Below, one piece after another: positions 43,078 through 52,282 of a stretch of DNA of 64,000 nt. Where the stretch lies: assembly GCF_016612535.1 (NCBI RefSeq), contig NZ_JAENXS010000001.1, positions 1,116,001 to 1,180,000 of the forward strand, read 5' to 3'. The notes beneath the pieces are model-generated. The model made no database searches. It was not told the origin of the DNA and saw only the letters and a list, made by a program, of their open reading frames with translations. Origin of the DNA: Bradyrhizobium diazoefficiens (lineage in GTDB: Bacteria > Pseudomonadota > Alphaproteobacteria > Rhizobiales > Xanthobacteraceae). The translations under genes were made by a program, and so were the position numbers. Every line of letters begins with the position of its first letter. Within the stretch, counting starts at the first letter, position 1.

Positions 43078-44010
43078 CTACGCCTTTGCCTTCCCGCGCG
43101 GCCGCCGCTTGCACGTGCCCGGCAGCTTCGCCGCGAGGAAGTCGCCGAGCGCTTCGACGCGGGCGGGGCGCGGGCCACCGGGCGGCGTCACCAGGTGCAC
43201 GGCACCTTCGGCCTGTTTCCAGTCCTTCAGGATGACTTCGACCTCGCCGGACGAAATCGCCTCGCCGACGATGAATTCGGGAAGCTCCGCGATGCCGAGG
43301 CCGGCGATCAGTGCGGGCATGACGGCTTCACCATTGTTGACGCGAAGCTGGCCACCCGGACGGACGCTCGCCTGCTCGCCGGCGGAATTGGTGTAGTGCC
43401 AGACGTTCGGGGTCGAGAGATAGGCGTAGCTGAAGCATTTGTGCTCGGCGAGATGCATCGGATGCGTCGGCCGACCGTGCTTCTTGAGATAGGACGGCGC
43501 GGCCACCGTAAAGCGCGGCATGGTGAAGAGCCGCCGCGCGATCAGCGAGGAATCCGGCAGCCGTGCGATCCGCACCGCCATGTCAAAACCTTCGCCAATG
43601 AGATCGACGGTCGCATCGCTCAAATGCAGATCGACCGAGACTTCGGGATAGGTTTCGAAGAATTCCGGCAACAGCGGCGCCACCGCCTTGGTCCCGAATG
43701 TCATGGGCACTGCTAGCCGCACGAGGCCGCGCGGCGCCACCGATTGCGCCAGCGCCTCGTTCTCGGCCGCCTCGCCGTCGGCGAGCAGGCGCGTCGCGCG
43801 GTCGGCGAGCTTGTGCCCGGCATCGGTCAGCGCGAGCCGGCGCGACGTGCGGTTGAACAGCCGGGCGCCCAGCCGCTCCTCCAGCCGGGTCACCGCCTTG
43901 GACACCGTCGCCTTGGACATTGCGAGTTCGCCGGCCGCGGCCGCAAACGACCGTAACTCGACGACTTTCGCGAAAATCGCGAGCGCTTCAAAATCGGGGA
44001 GTTTGGCCAT
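43078..44010 (-). CDS. LysR family transcriptional regulator
   Basis: 310 residues. N-terminal winged helix-turn-helix LAIFAKVVELRSFAAAAGEL, MSKATVSKAVTRLEERLGAR LF, then the LysR substrate-binding domain (VRLAVPMTFGTKAVAPLLPE, ARLPDSSLIARRLF). Basic tail KRRPRGKAKA. Divergent from the SDR-pirin-WrbA genes, which it most likely controls, sensing a small, perhaps redox-active or electrophilic, compound. Confidence 0.92.
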   Translation of the reverse strand: MAKLPDFEALAIFAKVVELRSFAAAAGELAMSKATVSKAVTRLEERLGARLFNRTSRRLALTDAGHKLADRATRLLADGEAAENEALAQSVAPRGLVRLAVPMTFGTKAVAPLLPEFFETYPEVSVDLHLSDATVDLIGEGFDMAVRIARLPDSSLIARRLFTMPRFTVAAPSYLKKHGRPTHPMHLAEHKCFSYAYLSTPNVWHYTNSAGEQASVRPGGQLRVNNGEAVMPALIAGLGIAELPEFIVGEAISSGEVEVILKDWKQAEGAVHLVTPPGGPRPARVEALGDFLAAKLPGTCKRRPRGKAKA

Positions 44011-44037
44011 GGCAGTTGGTCCAATGGGTTATTTAAT

Positions 44038-44052
44038 GAAACAATGCGTTTC
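44038..44052. promoter_or_regulatory. inverted repeat GAAAC-N5-GTTTC, candidate LysR operator
   Basis: GAAACAATGCGTTTC lies in the 116-base divergent region, 28 bases upstream of the lysR start and 75 upstream of the SDR start. Placement fits a LysR autoregulatory/activator site; the motif is seen, the binding is inferred. Confidence 0.45.
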
Positions 44053-44126
44053 GACAGTTTCTATTTCTATACCACAGGCGCAGGCTTATCCAAGGGTCAT
44101 CAGAAATTCAGGACTGGAGAAATCCA

Positions 44127-44879
44127 ATGACAAAGAAGCTCTCAGGCAAGGTTGCCCTCGTCACCGGCGGCTCGCGCGGCATCGGCGCGGCCTCTGCCCG
44201 CGCTCTCGCCGACGAAGGCGCGGATGTCGCCATCAGCTACGTCGCTTCGCCCGAAAAGGCCGAAGCGGTCGTCACCGAACTGAAGGCCCGGGGCGTCAAG
44301 GCCCGCGCCTTCCGGGCGGACCAGGCTTCCGCCAAGGACGTCGCCAAGCTCGTCAACGACGTGGCGAAGGAATTTGGCCACCTCGACATCCTCGTCAACA
44401 ATGCCGGCGTGGCCGCTGGCGGCGCGACCGACGATGCCAATACCGACACCGCCGCGCTGGAACGGCAGGACCAGGTCAACGTGCATGGCGTGATCGCCGC
44501 GATCCGCGCCGCCTCGCAGTTGATGGGTGAAGGCGGCCGCATCGTCACCGTCGGCTCCATGCTTGCCGACCGTGCCTCGTTCCCGGGCCTGGCCGACTAC
44601 GTCGCCACCAAGGCAGCGGTCGTCGGCTACACCAAGGGTGCGGCACGCGATCTCGGTCCGCGCGGCATCACGGTCAACGTCGTGCAACCCGGCTCGATCA
44701 ACACCGACATGAACCCGGACGACGACCGCGACTTCGCGGAAGCCCAGCGCAAGCAACACGCGTTGCAGCGCTTCGGCCGCCCCGAGGAAGTCGCCGCCGG
44801 CGTGGTCTTCCTCGCAAGCCCGGAAGCCTCCTTCGTCACCGGCACCGTGCTCAACGTCGACGGCGGCTTTGGCGCCTGA
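44127..44879 (+). CDS. SDR family oxidoreductase
   Basis: 250 residues, ATG with GGAGAAA upstream. Rossmann fold with VALVTGGSRGIGAASARALA (NAD(P) binding), ILVNNAGVAAGG, active-site Ser in VTVGSML and YVATKAAVVGY (YxxxK), and C-terminal FVTGTVLNVDGGFGA. Classical FabG-like reductase, substrate unknown. Leads the SDR-pirin-wrbA operon (36- and 46-base gaps). Confidence 0.94.
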   Translation: MTKKLSGKVALVTGGSRGIGAASARALADEGADVAISYVASPEKAEAVVTELKARGVKARAFRADQASAKDVAKLVNDVAKEFGHLDILVNNAGVAAGGATDDANTDTAALERQDQVNVHGVIAAIRAASQLMGEGGRIVTVGSMLADRASFPGLADYVATKAAVVGYTKGAARDLGPRGITVNVVQPGSINTDMNPDDDRDFAEAQRKQHALQRFGRPEEVAAGVVFLASPEASFVTGTVLNVDGGFGA

Positions 44880-44915
44880 TCGAACCATCAACAATTCCAT
44901 ACGAGGACCACTCCC

Positions 44916-45614
44916 ATGATCGAACTCAGACCTTTCGCAAAACTCGGCGGCGCCGATCACGGCTGGCTCAATGCCAAGCATCATTTCTCCTTCGCGAGCC
45001 ATTACGACCCGAACAACATGGGTCACGGCGCCCTGCGGGTGTGGAACGACGACGAGATCGCGCCGAACACCGGCTTTCCCGCCCATCCCCACGCCAACAT
45101 GGAGATCATCACCTATGTGCGCGAGGGCGCGATCACCCATCAGGACAGTCTCGGCAATGCGGGCCGGACCGAGGCGGGCGACGTGCAGGTGATGAGTGCC
45201 GGCAGCGGCATCCGTCACTCCGAGTACAATCTCGAACCGACCAAGACGCGGATCTTCCAGATCTGGATTGAGCCGACCGCGCGCGGCGGACAGCCGACCT
45301 GGGGTTCAAAGCCGTTCCCGAAGTCGGACCGCTCCGGCAAGCTCGTCACCATCGCGAGCGGCATCGCAGGTGACACCGACGCGCTGCCGATCCGCGCCGA
45401 TGCGCGGGTGCTCGCCACCACGCTGAAGGCCGGCGAGAGCGCGGAGTACGAGCCGCAGACGTCGCGGCACCTTTATTTGGTGCCTGCGGCAGGCGCGGTC
45501 GAGATCAACGGCATCCGCGTCAACGCCCGCGACGGCGCCGCGATCCGCGACGAGGCCAGGCTGAAGATCACGGCTCTGGAAGATTCCGAGCTCGTGCTCG
45601 TCGACGCGGCATAA
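44916..45614 (+). CDS. pirin family protein (YhhW-like quercetinase)
   Basis: 232 residues, CGAGGA before ATG. Bicupin: metal ligands in [15 protein letters not shown] (HPH...E) and [29 protein letters not shown] and the C-terminal cupin [18 protein letters not shown]. Pirins oxidise flavonols such as quercetin in vitro. In a plant-associated genus the flavonoid link is attractive, but the substrate is unproven. Confidence 0.92.
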   Translation: MIELRPFAKLGGADHGWLNAKHHFSFASHYDPNNMGHGALRVWNDDEIAPNTGFPAHPHANMEIITYVREGAITHQDSLGNAGRTEAGDVQVMSAGSGIRHSEYNLEPTKTRIFQIWIEPTARGGQPTWGSKPFPKSDRSGKLVTIASGIAGDTDALPIRADARVLATTLKAGESAEYEPQTSRHLYLVPAAGAVEINGIRVNARDGAAIRDEARLKITALEDSELVLVDAA

Positions 45615-45660
45615 CGACCCAAGCAACCAATCGACTCACTCGATCCCAACGGAGACCACC

Positions 45661-46260
45661 ATGACCAAAGTTCTCGTCCTCTATTATTCCGCCTATGGCC
45701 ACATCGAAGCGATGGCCAATGCCGTCGCCGAAGGCGCCCGTGAAGCCGGCGCCACCGTCGACATCAAGCGCGTGCCGGAGCTCGTGCCGGCCGAAGTCGC
45801 GAAAGCTTCCTATTACAAGGTCGATCAGGCCGCTCCCGTCGCCAAGATCGAGGACCTCGCCAATTACGACGCGATCATCGTCGGCACCGGCACCCGCTTT
45901 GGTCGGATGGCCTCGCAGATGGCGAACTTTTTGGACCAGGCCGGCGGGCTCTGGGCCAAGGGCGCGCTGCACGGCAAGGTCGGCGGCGCCTTCACCGCAA
46001 GCGCAACCCAGCATGGTGGCCAGGAGACGACGTTGTTCTCGATCATCACCAACCTCTTGCATTTCGGCATGGTGATCGTCGGCATGAATTATGGCTTCGC
46101 CGGGCAGATGAAGCTCGACGAGGTCACCGGCGGCGCGCCCTACGGCGCCACCACGATCACCGGCGGCGACGGCAGCCGCCAACCCAGCGCCAACGAGCTC
46201 GCCGGCGCACGCTATCAGGGGCGCCAGATCGCGGAGACCGCCAAGAAGCTTCACGGCTGA
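45661..46260 (+). CDS. wrbA: NAD(P)H:quinone oxidoreductase, WrbA type
   Basis: 199 residues, GGAGACC before ATG. Flavodoxin-like: FMN-phosphate loop [39 protein letters not shown] and [16 protein letters not shown]. Two-electron reduction of quinones protects against oxidative stress. Third gene of the operon beside the LysR regulator. Confidence 0.96.
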   Translation: MTKVLVLYYSAYGHIEAMANAVAEGAREAGATVDIKRVPELVPAEVAKASYYKVDQAAPVAKIEDLANYDAIIVGTGTRFGRMASQMANFLDQAGGLWAKGALHGKVGGAFTASATQHGGQETTLFSIITNLLHFGMVIVGMNYGFAGQMKLDEVTGGAPYGATTITGGDGSRQPSANELAGARYQGRQIAETAKKLHG

Positions 46261-46331
46261 TGCGATACGGGCGGCGTTCTCTCAAGAGAATGCCGCCCGA
46301 TTCACATCCACTCGATCGCACAAGCGACTTG

Positions 46332-47216
46332 CTAGGTCTGCGTGATGTCCGCATGCGCCGGGATGCTGACCGCCGGCGCAGATGCGGGCGCCGTTGAAAG
46401 CCACCAGCCGTCGCCGGCGAACCAGCACGTCTCGTCGGGCGTGTCCCCTCTCCGCAACGACTGCACGCCCTCCCACCCCTTTGCGAAAGCCTCGGCCAGT
46501 CGCCGGCCGGCCTCGGCATCCTGGAGTCCCGCGCAGCCGATGAACTGGGCGCGGCCTAAGAATTTGGCCGGCCAAATTGCGCCCTGCTCCGGCCGCGTGA
46601 TCATCAGCATGCCACCGAGCACGCCCTCCGGCGCAAGCGGAAATACCAGCCGCCCGCCCGGCCGCAGCGCATCGAGCCATTCGATGGCCGGCTGCGCCGC
46701 GCCGGCGCAGACATAGATCACGTCGACATCAGGCAGATCGGACGCAATGCCCGAGCGCTCGCGCAACTCGACTGTGACGATGTCTTTCAGGTTCTCGCGC
46801 GCCAGCGCCGCCAGGCGTTCGTCGATCTCGTAAGCATAGACGCGGCCATTGGGTCCGACGAGCTCGGCGAGAATGGCGGTGTAGTAGCCAGTGCCCGCAC
46901 CGATCTGCAGCACGGTCTCGCCTTCCCTGACGCCGCAGCCGCTGAGCCAATAAGCGTGCGCGCCGGGCATGCCGATGTTGATGCCGCGCGCCGGGTCCAG
47001 CGCCAGCAGCGCATTCTGATAAAGGAAGGCGGGATCGTCGTCGGGCGTCACGACATAGGGGTGACCGCCGAGCGAGATCGACCACGGCCCGGGTCCGGCG
47101 AAGGACTCGCGCCTCACGTTGCGAAACGCCTGCTCGATGCGAGGGTCCGTGGCTTTTGCTGCGGCGCAGACCAACTGCGCATAGAACGCGCGATATTTGT
47201 CCGAACGATTGTCCAT
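46332..47216 (-). CDS. PCMT-like (protein-L-isoaspartate O-methyltransferase family) methyltransferase
   Basis: 294 residues from ATG 47216 with GGAGG upstream; the frame runs to 47375 without support. AdoMet motif I VLQIGAGTGYYTAILAELVG, then VYAYEIDERLAALARENL and VDVIYVCAGAAQPAIEWLDA. Overall shape is PCMT, but the family's usual Ser/Pro-rich substrate loop is INIGMPGAHAYWLSG here, so it may act on another substrate. C-terminal extension of about 70 residues. Single gene. Confidence 0.8.
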   Translation of the reverse strand: MDNRSDKYRAFYAQLVCAAAKATDPRIEQAFRNVRRESFAGPGPWSISLGGHPYVVTPDDDPAFLYQNALLALDPARGINIGMPGAHAYWLSGCGVREGETVLQIGAGTGYYTAILAELVGPNGRVYAYEIDERLAALARENLKDIVTVELRERSGIASDLPDVDVIYVCAGAAQPAIEWLDALRPGGRLVFPLAPEGVLGGMLMITRPEQGAIWPAKFLGRAQFIGCAGLQDAEAGRRLAEAFAKGWEGVQSLRRGDTPDETCWFAGDGWWLSTAPASAPAVSIPAHADITQT

Positions 47217-47298
47217 GTCGCCTCCGGGCTGCGGAGGCAACGATAGCACAACGAATGCGATATTCGAGTGACTGCCGCAACCGGCGGCGCTGCGCGCT

Positions 47299-48444
47299 TC
47301 AGCGTGCCGACCTGCCCATCGCTCGCGCCGCGAAGGCGGCGAGCTTCGGGTGACGCCGCAAGCCCTGCGCCGCATGGTCGCGCAGAACGTAAGGCAGCCC
47401 GCGCCAGGACAGCGCGACGCTCACATCAGTCAGCGGTACCGGCTCGGCGCCGAAGCGCCGCTTGTAGTCGTGATTGCCGATGCTGAGATCGAAGCGCCGC
47501 ACGCCCTGCGCATGCAGCGCCGCCATGGTGCGCTCGGTGACGAGAAGCCCCGGCGAGCAATTCGCCCACGACTTGCCGGCGTGACCGATCCGCAGCAGGA
47601 AATAAGTTGCGCCGTATCTGACGCCGAGCGTGGTGGCGACGATACCCTCGTCGCAGACGAGCGCCGAGACGATTGCATAACCTTCTGCGACGCCTTGCCG
47701 CGCCACCTCGCGGTAAAATCTGGCATGCGCCTCGTCGTTGAGGACGAACCGCGAGCCGAGCTGTTGCATGCGCTCTTGCTGCTGGACATCCATCACCTCG
47801 AGCAGCTCGCGCGCGCGCGCGACATCGGTCGCGATCTCGAACCGCGCGCCGGCATGGCGGCTGAACACACGCCAGCAGCGCGGCATCTGCATGCGCTTGA
47901 TCGAGGCTTGGTAGTCCGCATAGTCGTCGCCGGTCAGCACGAGGTTGCCGTTGAGCGAGCAGGATCCGAGACGGCCGAGTGCCACCAGCGGGTTCGACCT
48001 GGCGCCGACATAGGTCGGCATCTTCTTCAGGCGCAGCAGGTCGAAGCCATCAGGCAATGCGCGCAACGCATCGACCAGCGCCGCGCCGATCGCCTGCGCA
48101 CCGCTCGCATCGAACGTCGCGTCGCAGGCGAGGACCGGCGCATTGTTGTCGGAAACCCCGAGATCGGCAAACTCGACGACACGGATGCCGCGCCGCATGT
48201 GGCTGATCATCGGCACCACCGCGATGTCCTTGCCGGTCGCGGAATCGGAGATCACGGCAATCAGCGGCGCGACGCCATGAAAGGCCTCGTACCAGGCGCC
48301 GAGCCAGTAACCATGTTGAAATGCGGTGCGATGGCCAGCGTTCAGGCGCAATGCGGCCCTCGGCCAGTCACGCATGAAATCGACTGAGATTCCCGACGTG
48401 CTGGACACCTGACCGTCTAGTTGTTCGACGCTGAGAAACGCCAT
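47299..48444 (-). CDS. CelD/BcsL-type GNAT acetyltransferase (FemAB-like)
   Basis: 381 residues from ATG 48444 (a TTG at 48459 is an alternative). Central Acetyltransf_6 domain: GVAEGYAIVSALVCDEGIVA, TLGVRYGATYFLLRIGHAGK, NCSPGLLVTERTMAALHAQG and RFDLSIGNHDYKRRFGAEPV. These proteins are usually encoded with cellulose or exopolysaccharide genes and acylate a sugar. It borders the polysaccharide region on the left. Confidence 0.85.
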   Translation of the reverse strand: MAFLSVEQLDGQVSSTSGISVDFMRDWPRAALRLNAGHRTAFQHGYWLGAWYEAFHGVAPLIAVISDSATGKDIAVVPMISHMRRGIRVVEFADLGVSDNNAPVLACDATFDASGAQAIGAALVDALRALPDGFDLLRLKKMPTYVGARSNPLVALGRLGSCSLNGNLVLTGDDYADYQASIKRMQMPRCWRVFSRHAGARFEIATDVARARELLEVMDVQQQERMQQLGSRFVLNDEAHARFYREVARQGVAEGYAIVSALVCDEGIVATTLGVRYGATYFLLRIGHAGKSWANCSPGLLVTERTMAALHAQGVRRFDLSIGNHDYKRRFGAEPVPLTDVSVALSWRGLPYVLRDHAAQGLRRHPKLAAFAARAMGRSAR

Positions 48445-48596
48445 TTGCGGGGCATACAATTACTGAACGTTTCCAGATAGATTATGTTTTGCCGCAGACC
48501 ACAAGTTATGTCGCTGCTTATCGTTAAATGGATACCGTCGCGGCACGCGCGCTGTCTCTCATGTGCCGATATGAAACGCACGGCTGCGACAGATTG

Positions 48597-49949
48597 TCAG
48601 CGGTCGGGTTCCATCTGCGCGACGCACTGGAACCTGGCCAGGAAATGCAATCCGGCGACCGCCATCGCGAACATGAACCAGACCGGATTCTGCCGCTCGA
48701 GCAGGAAAGTCTCCGTCGTCCCGAAATACAGGCCGAACAGCCAGATGGTCAGGAACAACTTGCCCAGCGCGTTGCTGCGGTTGTGGGCCTGAGCCTCCTG
48801 GAAATTGCGCAGCGGCTCAAACACGAAGATGAGGACGACCAGCAGCAGGCCGGGCAGGCCGATGGTGACGGCGAGGTCGAGATAGCTGTTGTGGCTGTGC
48901 GCCGCCGTCACCGCCCATTCCGAGCCCTGGGCGGTCTGCCGCTCCGTCACGCCGTCCCAGAACGCCGCATAACCGTGACCGGTGATCGGCTTTTCCGCGA
49001 CCGCGGCGAGCGCAAACTCCCAGACGTCGGAACGGCCGGTGAAAGTGGGATCGACCGGAAGCGCCCGCGTGATGCTGCCGAGCACCGGGCTCACGACACT
49101 GCCAACCGTCAGCAGGTTCATCACGATCAGTGGCGCAAAGCAGATGATCCGCTTCAGCCACAGGCCCCGCGCCACATAGACCAGCGATGCCAGGGCATAG
49201 ATGGTAAGGCACAGCACCGACGACGTCTTGCCACCCGTGAAGATCAGGAAGATGCCGGCCAGCACGGCGATCGTGGGTCCCATGACGAACGAGCCGACGG
49301 CTGACAGGTAAATGCCGACATAGACCAGAATCGTCATGACGGGCGAGGCGACGTTTTTGTGGCCAAAACTGCCGCGCCAGTCGCCAGCGAGCTGCGGCTC
49401 CGCGATGTCGAGCGCCGTGTGGATCGCATATTGCGGGGCGAGGACAACGCCGAGATAGCACAGCACCAGCAGCGCCAGGGCGGCGCCGCCGAGGCATAGA
49501 TTGAAGCTCCGCTGCGTCGGCGGCAACAGCGGCAGCAGCACGGCGAGCGACGTCACGCTGGCGGCGAGCACGAAGCGCTGGATCGAGACCTCGCGGCTCT
49601 CCGAGAGCACCAGGTTGAGCAGCATCCAGCCGACGAAGCAGAGATGCAGCGGCGTCACCAGCGTCTTCAGCGAGGGTGCATCGGTGGCGAGGGCAAACAG
49701 CACGGCGACCGCGGCCAGCAGGCCGAAGGTGACGTAGTCCAGCGCCATGCGTCCGCCGATGACGTTGGCGACATCCTCGCTGCGCAAATCGGCGAACGGA
49801 TCGAGCGTGATCATGACCAGGAGCAGAGCCGCCATCGCAATCAGGCAGCGCGCCATCTGCACAACGTTCAGCCTCGTCAGCTCGTCGCGCAGCGCCCGGC
49901 CGAGCGAGCGGGCCTCGACGTCAGTCATGTCTGCGGCGCTGCGATCCAT
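48597..49949 (-). CDS. O-antigen ligase/polymerase family membrane protein
   Basis: 450 residues (an ATG seven codons in is possible). About ten to twelve hydrophobic segments; the Wzy_C region shows TGRSDVWEFALAAVAEKPIT, GHGYAAFWDGVTERQ and TAAHSHNSYLDLAVTIGLPG, the conserved R...GHG...HNxYL pattern with a large periplasmic loop. Acts as ligase or polymerase of a lipid-linked polysaccharide; sequence alone cannot separate the two. Confidence 0.88.
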   Translation of the reverse strand: MDRSAADMTDVEARSLGRALRDELTRLNVVQMARCLIAMAALLLVMITLDPFADLRSEDVANVIGGRMALDYVTFGLLAAVAVLFALATDAPSLKTLVTPLHLCFVGWMLLNLVLSESREVSIQRFVLAASVTSLAVLLPLLPPTQRSFNLCLGGAALALLVLCYLGVVLAPQYAIHTALDIAEPQLAGDWRGSFGHKNVASPVMTILVYVGIYLSAVGSFVMGPTIAVLAGIFLIFTGGKTSSVLCLTIYALASLVYVARGLWLKRIICFAPLIVMNLLTVGSVVSPVLGSITRALPVDPTFTGRSDVWEFALAAVAEKPITGHGYAAFWDGVTERQTAQGSEWAVTAAHSHNSYLDLAVTIGLPGLLLVVLIFVFEPLRNFQEAQAHNRSNALGKLFLTIWLFGLYFGTTETFLLERQNPVWFMFAMAVAGLHFLARFQCVAQMEPDR

Positions 49950-49989
49950 GTCTCAAGGCCGGTAGGGGACGAACGGGGACCTCGCAGGT

Positions 49990-51075
49990 CTAGCCCATCC
50001 CCGTTAACCATCCGTCAACCAGCATGCCGGAGGCGGCAGGAACCTGGCTCTGCCGTGCGACGCTGCGCGCGATCTCGTAATATTGCAGCGCGCGCTGCTC
50101 CAGCGTCAGATTGTCCAGGATGTAGCCGCGCGGATCGAATTTGCCCGCGGTGCAGCCCGACCAGAAATCGGTCCAGCAGTCCTCGAAGCCGGCGCGATCG
50201 GTGAATTTGAGCCCGCAGCGGTCGTCCCAATAGGGCACCGATGACACCGGCTCGAACTTGACCCGATGCGGATAATAGTCGGGATCCGGCCAGGGACCGC
50301 CGGGATCCCAGGCGAGCACCGGCACGCCGCTGGACAGGGCCTGCTGATAGGCAATGCCCTGGCTCTCGTTCTGGCACAGGAAGATCATCGCGCGCGAGCG
50401 CGCCAGCGCTGCCTGATAGTCTTCCTCCTTGTAGCTGCCGTAACGCAGCTCGGTGAACGAGCGGCCTTCCTTGACCAGCCGCGCGCGAACCGGCTCGACC
50501 AGCTCCGGGACGTAGCGCTCGCGATCCCAGCTGACCTTGTCGTAAAGCAGGACGTCGACGGTCTTGTCGCGCGGGCGCGACGGCGCCCATAGATCGGTGT
50601 CGATGCCGACGGGCCAGGCTTCCGTCTCCGGCCAATAGGGCCGGTACATGTCGGCGTACCATGGGCCGGGCACCACGACCTTCCTGACCGGCAGCCGCTT
50701 GAACAGGTCAGGGTCGTCGAGTGGATGATTATACGCGGCAACGCCAAGCAGGATCGGGTTCTTCCACGCGAATTTGTCGAGCAGGAAGGTGCGGCCGATG
50801 ATGCAGGCGAGTTCGCCGGGATGCTCTGCGATGTGGCCGTAGTCGTTGACGCGGTAGCGGATGCCGAGCCGGTCGAGCCCTGCGCAGAGATTGAGGAACA
50901 CGCGCAGCTGTCCGCTCATGCGCGGCTCGCCAAACAACATCTTGCGCGCCATGCGTCGCAGATGCCGGTCGCCGGGAAACCAGCGATCGTCCTTGTCCTC
51001 GTAGAACAGGTTGAGGATCATGGCGTCGGAATCGTAATCAAATGTCTTTGCGGGCACCGGGTCCATCCGCGGCAT
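49990..51075 (-). CDS. glycosyltransferase (GT-B type)
   Basis: About 361 residues from ATG 51075; a GTG at 51111 and ATGs at 51066 and 51021 are alternatives. MILNLFYEDKDDRWFPGDRH, VFLNLCAGLDRLGIRYRVND and ACIIGRTFLLDKFAWKNPI form the first half; VGIDTDLWAPSRPRDKTVDV and MIFLCQNESQGIAYQQALSS with GVPVLAWDPGG the nucleotide-sugar half (E-x7-E-like). Sugar and acceptor unknown. Neighbouring polysaccharide genes support the role. Confidence 0.78.
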   Translation of the reverse strand: MPRMDPVPAKTFDYDSDAMILNLFYEDKDDRWFPGDRHLRRMARKMLFGEPRMSGQLRVFLNLCAGLDRLGIRYRVNDYGHIAEHPGELACIIGRTFLLDKFAWKNPILLGVAAYNHPLDDPDLFKRLPVRKVVVPGPWYADMYRPYWPETEAWPVGIDTDLWAPSRPRDKTVDVLLYDKVSWDRERYVPELVEPVRARLVKEGRSFTELRYGSYKEEDYQAALARSRAMIFLCQNESQGIAYQQALSSGVPVLAWDPGGPWPDPDYYPHRVKFEPVSSVPYWDDRCGLKFTDRAGFEDCWTDFWSGCTAGKFDPRGYILDNLTLEQRALQYYEIARSVARQSQVPAASGMLVDGWLTGMG

Positions 51076-51307
51076 CGGGCCTGTAGTCTCGCATGAGACC
51101 GGCTGCCGCACCTCTTGAAAGCTGCGACAGACTTAATGCCACAGGCTTAACGCTAATCTACGAAACCGACGGGGCGGCGGCCTTCGCAACAACGATTTGA
51201 TCGCCATATGGGGTATCATCCGCGGCGGCCGGGTTGCCGCCTTCGACAAGCCGCCGGTTAACAGATCGTTAAACACGACGAGCCATCGCTTGCCCCTCGC
51301 CGACGCC

Positions 51308-52261
51308 ATGCTCGATGCACCGACCGCCGTGCCCGCGGCGAGGAATGCGCGCGCGATGTCGCCTGTCGTCTCGGTGGTTATCCCCGCGAAAAATGCCTCG
51401 GCCTATATCGACGAAACCATCGACAGCGCGCTGGCGCAGGCCGACGTCACCGAGATCATCGTCGTGGACGACGGCTCGACTGACGACACCGTGGCGATCG
51501 TCCGTTCCATTCGCGATCCGCGGCTGCGCCTGATGACCAACGACGCCAGCGGCGTGTCGGCCGCGCGCAACCTCGGCGCACGCAGCGCGCGCGGCGACTG
51601 GCTGATGTTCCTCGATGCCGATGATCGTCTGCGGCCCGACGCGGTGAGGACGCTGCTGGTGGCAGCCAAGGCCGCCCCGCACGCGGTTCTGGTCTATGGC
51701 GACTACAACACGATCGACAGCGAAGGGCGCGCGAGCGGCCGCCGCGCCGTGCTGAAGGGCCGCCAAAAACCATCCGGCAACGTGCTGGAACGTCTCGCCG
51801 GCGGAAACTTTATCGTCAACGGCGGCATCATGCTGGTTCGCGCCTACGCCTTCCGCGCAACCGGTGGCTTCGACGTCTCGCTCCGCTATTGCGAGGACTG
51901 GCATTGCTGGTGCCGCCTCGCCGCGCTCGGCGAGTTCGCTTACGTTCCGAAACTTCTGCTCGACTACCGCCTGCACACGGCCAACACGATGAATGCGGCG
52001 GTGCGAACGCCGCAGGATTTCTTCCCGGCTGTCGCACGCGTGTTCAACGATCCGCTAGTCCTGGGTAAGCTGCCACCGGGCACGGCGCCCCGGCTACGGC
52101 AAGCTGCCGAAATCCATCTCGTAACCTATGCGGCGACGCAAGCGGTCCGCTTCGGAAGATATCGCGACGCGCTGGCTTATCTTGGCATGGTCGGCCGGCG
52201 CTCACTCAAGGCGATGCTGCGGTCCGCGGCCAAGATGGCTCTTTCCTATCTTGGTATCTAG
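51308..52261 (+). CDS. family 2 glycosyltransferase
   Basis: 317 residues from ATG 51308; the frame runs back to a TTG at 51197. GT-A fold: VSVVIPAKNASAYIDETIDS, IVVDDGSTDDTVAIV, SGVSAARNLGARSARGDWLM and FLDADDRLRPDAV (DxD). Single C-terminal hydrophobic stretch AMLRSAAKMALSYLGI. Probably adds one sugar of the repeat unit on the cytoplasmic side. Divergent from the GT-B gene. Confidence 0.9.
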   Translation: MLDAPTAVPAARNARAMSPVVSVVIPAKNASAYIDETIDSALAQADVTEIIVVDDGSTDDTVAIVRSIRDPRLRLMTNDASGVSAARNLGARSARGDWLMFLDADDRLRPDAVRTLLVAAKAAPHAVLVYGDYNTIDSEGRASGRRAVLKGRQKPSGNVLERLAGGNFIVNGGIMLVRAYAFRATGGFDVSLRYCEDWHCWCRLAALGEFAYVPKLLLDYRLHTANTMNAAVRTPQDFFPAVARVFNDPLVLGKLPPGTAPRLRQAAEIHLVTYAATQAVRFGRYRDALAYLGMVGRRSLKAMLRSAAKMALSYLGI

Positions 52262-52282
52262 CGGCGGTTCGGCTCAAACGCG

